A program made the position numbers and the translations under genes. The notes below the pieces were generated by a model that saw nothing but the letters and a program-made list of their open reading frames with translations, searched no databases and was not told where the DNA came from. From an uncultured Clostridia bacterium (lineage in GTDB: Bacteria > Bacillota > Clostridia > Christensenellales > Aristaeellaceae), in assembly GCA_934636425.1 (NCBI GenBank), contig CAKUAV010000119.1, positions 1-9,617 on the forward strand: a DNA stretch of 9,617 nucleotides, written 5' to 3'. Shown piece by piece: positions 6,513-9,617 of the stretch. Within the stretch, counting starts at the first letter, position 1. Each line of letters begins with the position of its first letter.

Positions 6513-6819
6513 CTGTCGAAAGAGCCTTGGAGAAATCGAGAGGATCGAAGCCCTCTCGAGCTTCCAATCGTGCCCGGCGGCGTGTATGGCAGGCGCGGGA
6601 CGATTGCTGCGCCCGGAAAATCCGAAAGATTTCAGCAAAAACTCTCCGGGGTGGCTGTGGCGGGAGGGCTTGCTCTCCCCGTCCACCAGCTTGCCAAAAA
6701 CTTTTTTGACAGGCCGAGCGGAACCGAACGATCGGCTCCGCTGATCTTTGCATTCGGAAGCAATGCGCCCCGCGGCACAAAGAATTTAATGAAAGAGGCG
6801 AAAGCGGTTGAATTGATCC
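6475..6819 (-). repeat. Intergenic modular repeat, copy C (module order 4-2-3-1)
   Basis: Read on the minus strand, module 4 (6819-6717) comes first, then a short A/T-rich link, module 2 (6686-6612), a linker also seen at the left edge of the window, module 3 (about 6577-6505) and the palindromic module 1 (6512-6475). Relative to 2104-2365 the element is inverted and module 4 has moved to the other side. Between modules 2 and 3 it carries 39 bases more than copy B. The link CCAAAAACTTTTTTGACAGG (6694-6713) is itself a near-palindrome. Nothing protein-like is conserved. The 16-pair palindrome is the only structure close to the dapA 3' end. Confidence 0.85.
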
Positions 6820-6836
6820 GCGGGCAATGGTATAAT
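6808..6836 (+). promoter_or_regulatory. Promoter reading into the AT-richer island
   Basis: TTGAAT (6808-6813), a 17-base spacer and TATAAT (6831-6836), with an extended TGG, form a near-consensus promoter 38 bases before the first reading frame. The -35 box lies inside repeat module 4 and the -10 box outside it. Confidence 0.75.
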
Positions 6837-6874
6837 GACATTATTAATCGATATAAATCAATCCATGGCGCGAG

Positions 6875-7351
6875 GTGAAAACGAATGTTGAAATATGTGG
6901 CGGCGGCACGCCGGAAGAGATCGTAAAGTTCATGGCGGACGTTGCGAACGACGCAAAGCGCGTCGCGCTCGTTCAGAGCAAGACGAAAACGTCGGCGGCG
7001 ATGTTCGGAGAGAATGTTTTTGGAATCAGGATAAACAGCCGCACGCAGTGCTTTGATACAGGCGGCCATATTGCGCTTATGTGGAGCGGACAGCGGGCGC
7101 GTCTCAGAGCAATGGCGCTGCGCGCATTCCGCTTATGGTCGAAGAGGAGTTTCTGACGCAGATTGAAGCCATGGCGGCGATGAACAGTGCCGGGCGGACG
7201 CCGGGAAAGAGCCGTTCGGCTGCTGCAATGCTCACGTGAGGCGCTCGATGCCGGGCATTGTCTGCACCTGGACGACGAAGAATACTGGGGATGCTGTTAC
7301 AGAAAAAACCTTGAGGCCGGGCGCATATTTTACGGCCGGAATGCAGTCTGA
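6875..7351 (+). pseudogene. Unknown gene broken by two frameshifts
   Basis: Protein-like sequence runs through this stretch but changes frame twice. The first part, from a GTG at 6875 after a weak GCGAGG, reads MKTNVEICGGGTPEEIVKF and onward to about QCFDTGGHIA (near 7075), then degenerates to a stop at 7154. The second part, one frame away, reads RIPLMVEEEFLTQIEAMAAM (to about 7195). The third, back in the first frame from about 7202, reads RERAVRLLQCSREALDAGHC, then LHLDDEEYWGCCYRKN, to a TGA at 7349. Joined, they give roughly 155-160 residues. I do not recognise the family. Either the gene is decayed or the assembly has indels here. It sits 14 bases before the exonuclease gene and would share its promoter. 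Confidence 0.6.
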
Positions 7352-7365
7352 AGAGGAGCTTTTAC

Positions 7366-7920
7366 ATGAAAAAGTATAGCCGCGGACAGTACGTTCGAAG
7401 GATTGACAAAGACTACTGCGTCCTTGATACTGAAACGACGGGGCTGTCGTCATACTATGACAGCATAATAGAAATCGGCATCATCAAAGTGCGGAACAAT
7501 GAGATTGTCGCCGAATATGATCAGCTCATCAATCCCGGACGCAGGCTGAGCGGCATAATAACGCACATTACAGGCATTACCGATGCGATGCTGGTTGGCC
7601 AGCCGACGATTTCCGAGGTCAGAGACGACGTTTTGAGGTTCATCGGAAATGATCTCATTGTCGGCCACAACACCTATTTTGACATGCAGTTTATGGCCAA
7701 CTGCCTTGAGCATGATTTCGAAAATGAATACGCGGATACGCTTCAATTCGCCCGCAAACTGTATCCGGAATTTGAAAACCACAAGCTGGAAACGCTGGTG
7801 CGCAAACTGGACTTGCCGGTGAATGGACACAGAGCCCTGCTTGACTGCAGATCGACGAAGGCGCTGTTCGACTGCATGGTTAAAAAAATGCGGAGCGAGG
7901 GAATGCTGACCGGAGAATGA
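7366..7920 (+). CDS. DnaQ-like DEDDh 3'-5' exonuclease
   Basis: The 184-residue product is a complete exonuclease domain of the DnaQ/PolC-epsilon type, which removes nucleotides from DNA or RNA 3' ends with two metal ions. ExoI is VLDTETTG (Asp21, Glu23), ExoII is IVGHNTYFD (Asp106), and ExoIII is GHRALLD with His155 and Asp160, so all DEDDh residues are in place. INPGRRLSGIITHITGITDAM is the usual link between ExoI and ExoII. GAGGAG sits seven bases before the ATG. It overlaps the next frame by an ATGA junction at 7917-7920. The following sequence is a BRCT remnant that in related proteins is joined to the exonuclease domain, so this is probably the surviving N-terminal half of an exonuclease-BRCT protein. 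Base composition is AT-richer than its neighbours. It may still be active. Confidence 0.92.
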   Translation: MKKYSRGQYVRRIDKDYCVLDTETTGLSSYYDSIIEIGIIKVRNNEIVAEYDQLINPGRRLSGIITHITGITDAMLVGQPTISEVRDDVLRFIGNDLIVGHNTYFDMQFMANCLEHDFENEYADTLQFARKLYPEFENHKLETLVRKLDLPVNGHRALLDCRSTKALFDCMVKKMRSEGMLTGE

Positions 7921-8193
7921 GATTCGCTCCAAGGGGGCGACGCATTGCCGGGAAACAGCCCGGACTGTTCCGGATGAACGGCTTCTCTTTGGGAAAACGC
8001 CATTTGTCTGCGGGAGAAAAGATGAGCCGCAGAGAAGCAATGCGGCGCGCCGCGAATGCGGGCGGCAGCTTTGAATATTGCAGTCTGATCAAAAACGGAA
8101 AAACGGGGAGGCTGAGGCGGGCAGAAAACCTTAAATCAAAAGGGCATAAAGATCGTTGATGAAAACACATTTTGCAATCTGCTTGAAGACTAA
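7917..8193 (+). pseudogene. Decayed BRCT domain, former C-terminal half of the exonuclease
   Basis: The open frame at 7917-8159 reads through GEKMSRREAMRRAANAGGS and FEYCSLIKNGKTGRLRRAEN. These are the first helix and the late part of the BRCT domain found at the end of many Firmicute exonucleases. Between them the usual stretch of about 15 residues (the D-V-T-K-K-T-N-x-L-V-x-G block) is missing. The frame then stops early at 8157-8159. One base earlier in phase, from the AAAAGGG run near 8140, the text continues as GIKIVDENTFCNLLED to a TAA at 8191, the normal BRCT ending. So one extra base plus an internal deletion have broken the domain. The first 25 residues of the open frame are not recognisable. 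Confidence 0.7.
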
Positions 8194-8240
8194 AACACCA
8201 GCGGAGCCGAACGAATCGACTCCGCTGGTGTTTGCGTTTT
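8193..8240. terminator. Bidirectional terminator between convergent genes
   Basis: AAACACCAGCGGAG (8193-8206) pairs perfectly with CTCCGCTGGTGTTT (8220-8233), with three further pairs inside. The plus-strand tail is TTTGCGTTTT and the minus-strand tail is GTTTTAGTC. The core AGCGGAGCCGA resembles the hairpin of repeat module 4 at 2338-2365 and 6717-6742. Confidence 0.85.
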
Positions 8241-8245
8241 GAGAA

Positions 8246-9617
8246 TTACTTCTCGATGGTGCAGTGCATGAAGTACTTGTAGCCCAGGGGGTTGGAATAG
8301 AAGCCCTTCACGCTGTCGTCGAGCATATAGATGTCGGTGTAGAAGTACAGGGGCGTGATGCAGCCGGTCTGCATGAGCAGATCCTCGGCCATGTGCATCA
8401 TGGCGTAGCGCGCTTCGCTGTCGGTGCAGGACTTGATCTTGGAGATCAGCACGTCGTAGGTCTCAGCCCAGGTGCCGTTCTCGACCTTCACGTCGTAGCC
8501 GCAGGAGGTCAGATCCAGATTGTACATCGCCAGATCAGCGTGGTTGCCCTTGCCGAACTGCACGTCGTTGTTGCCGGAGGCGCTGACCCACATATCCAGG
8601 AAGCAGATGGGATCGTTGTAGTCGGCCAGCCAGCCGTTGCGGGCGATCGTGTAATCGCCGGCCTTACGGGTGTTCAGGAAGGTGTTCCACTCCTGATTGA
8701 CCAGCGTCATGTTGATGCCCACGCCCGCCAGAGCGCTCTGCAGATACTCGCCGATGGCCTTGTGGCCTTCGGAGGTGTTGTAGAGGTAGGTGATGGACGG
8801 GAAGTCGGAGAACATGCCGGTGGCTTCATCGTAGGTGTAGTACTTCTTCAGGGTCTCGATGGCGCTGGTGAAGTTGTCCTCAAAAGCGTCCTCGGAGACG
8901 TTGTAGTAGCCGTCATAGTCGCTGGAGGCGCCGGCGTTCTGATAGAACTGAGAGCCGTCGGCGTCGGTCATGCCCATGGCGACGAAGCTGGAGGCGGGAA
9001 CCTGACCGGCCTGGCCGATCTCGGTGACGATGTAGTTGCGGTCGAACAGCAGCGCGATGGCGTTGCGGATCTCTTCCTCGGCCTTCTCGGCGTCAACGCC
9101 GGTCAGCTCGCTGGAGGCGGGCAGGATGTTCTCGTTGATGTTCCAGCAGACGTAGTAGGTGCCGATCTGGCCGGCCACGACGAACTCGGTGGGATACTGA
9201 GTCTTCAGCGTGGCGATCTCGGAGGTGGGCACGTCGTCGATCAGCTGCCAGTCGCCGTTCTGGAAGTTGGCCAGCATGTTGTTGGCGTCGTCGGAGAGAT
9301 AGAACTCGATGACGTCCATGGTGACCTTGTCCGCGTCATGATAGGCGGGGTTCTTGGTCAGGGTGATCTTGCTGTTGTGCTCCCACGCGGTCATGGTGTA
9401 GGCGCCGTTGCAGATGTAGGTGGAAGGATCGGTCGCCCAGGCTTCGTTGGAGACGACGTCCTCGCGGACGGGCATGTAGGTCGGGAAGGCCAGCAGCTCG
9501 TTCCAGTAGGCGACGGCGTTGTTCAGGGTGACGGTCAGGGTCTTCTCGTCGACAGCCTCGACGGCCAGGTTGGCGTCGGGATTGACAGAGTTGCCGTCGG
9601 CGTCGGTCTCATACATA
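8246..9617 (-). CDS. Peptide ABC transporter substrate-binding protein, N-terminus outside window
   Basis: At least 456 residues of a family 5 extracellular solute-binding protein (OppA/DppA type), the lipid-anchored receptor that hands peptides to an ABC importer. The frame is open to the right edge; the signal peptide and first 100 or so residues lie beyond it. Visible family features are the CNGAYTMTAWEHNSKITLTKNPAYHDADKV block, the strand-helix stretch IEFYLSDDANNMLANFQNGDWQLI, AIALLFDRNYIV, a MTLVNQEWNTFLNTRKAGDYTIARNGWLADYNDP region and a C-terminal ITPLYFYTDIYMLDD. Codon choice is very regular and GC-ending, as expected for an abundant protein. The stop TAA lies 5 bases before the terminator, so no permease gene follows it. 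Peptide specificity is inferred from family only. Confidence 0.93.
   Translation of the reverse strand, partial: MYETDADGNSVNPDANLAVEAVDEKTLTVTLNNAVAYWNELLAFPTYMPVREDVVSNEAWATDPSTYICNGAYTMTAWEHNSKITLTKNPAYHDADKVTMDVIEFYLSDDANNMLANFQNGDWQLIDDVPTSEIATLKTQYPTEFVVAGQIGTYYVCWNINENILPASSELTGVDAEKAEEEIRNAIALLFDRNYIVTEIGQAGQVPASSFVAMGMTDADGSQFYQNAGASSDYDGYYNVSEDAFEDNFTSAIETLKKYYTYDEATGMFSDFPSITYLYNTSEGHKAIGEYLQSALAGVGINMTLVNQEWNTFLNTRKAGDYTIARNGWLADYNDPICFLDMWVSASGNNDVQFGKGNHADLAMYNLDLTSCGYDVKVENGTWAETYDVLISKIKSCTDSEARYAMMHMAEDLLMQTGCITPLYFYTDIYMLDDSVKGFYSNPLGYKYFMHCTIEK

Noticed and set aside
6706..6711. TTGACA as a promoter -35 box
   Set aside because: No -10 box is found 16-18 bases downstream; the hexamer is part of an A/T palindromic link inside repeat copy C.
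1..9617. tRNA, rRNA, CRISPR array, transposase or phage genes
   Set aside because: No cloverleaf, rRNA-like stretch, regularly spaced repeats or recombinase motifs were found on either strand by eye.

Overview
The window looks like a piece of chromosome from a GC-rich, Gram-positive-type bacterium, most likely an uncultured gut Clostridia lineage (Bacillota). This is an inference. It rests on strong GGAGG ribosome sites, TATAAT promoters with 17-base spacers, a YugP-type membrane metallopeptidase, a lipobox lipoprotein and a Clostridia-style peptide-binding protein. Most genes look like ordinary chromosomal genes, each apparently with its own promoter or terminator.

Layout, left to right: the end of an intergenic repeat copy (1-112); a small lipoprotein (216-656, +); a YugP-like zinc metallopeptidase (896-1582, -) divergent from a Dabb-domain protein (1804-2091, +); a full intergenic repeat copy (2104-2365); a GNAT acetyltransferase (2404-3231, -) divergent from an arylamine N-acetyltransferase (3435-4193, +); a Gfo/Idh/MocA oxidoreductase (4355-5398, +) closed by a clear terminator; dapA (5508-6398, +); a rearranged repeat copy in opposite orientation (6475-6819); an AT-richer island (about 6830-8190) with a frameshifted unknown gene, an intact DEDDh exonuclease and a broken BRCT domain; a bidirectional terminator (8193-8240); and most of a peptide ABC transporter binding protein (8246 to the right edge, -).

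No multi-gene operon is obvious except in the island, where one promoter apparently built on the end of the repeat would read the unknown gene, the exonuclease and the BRCT remnant. The exonuclease and BRCT remnant look like one former protein that has split.

The most unusual content is non-coding. A modular repeat family is present in three copies whose modules occur in different orders. Two of its stems show compensatory base changes between copies, which suggests a structured RNA. One copy lacks 39 bases lying between short direct repeats. Its hairpin module doubles as a terminator, and its other end supplies a promoter -35 box.
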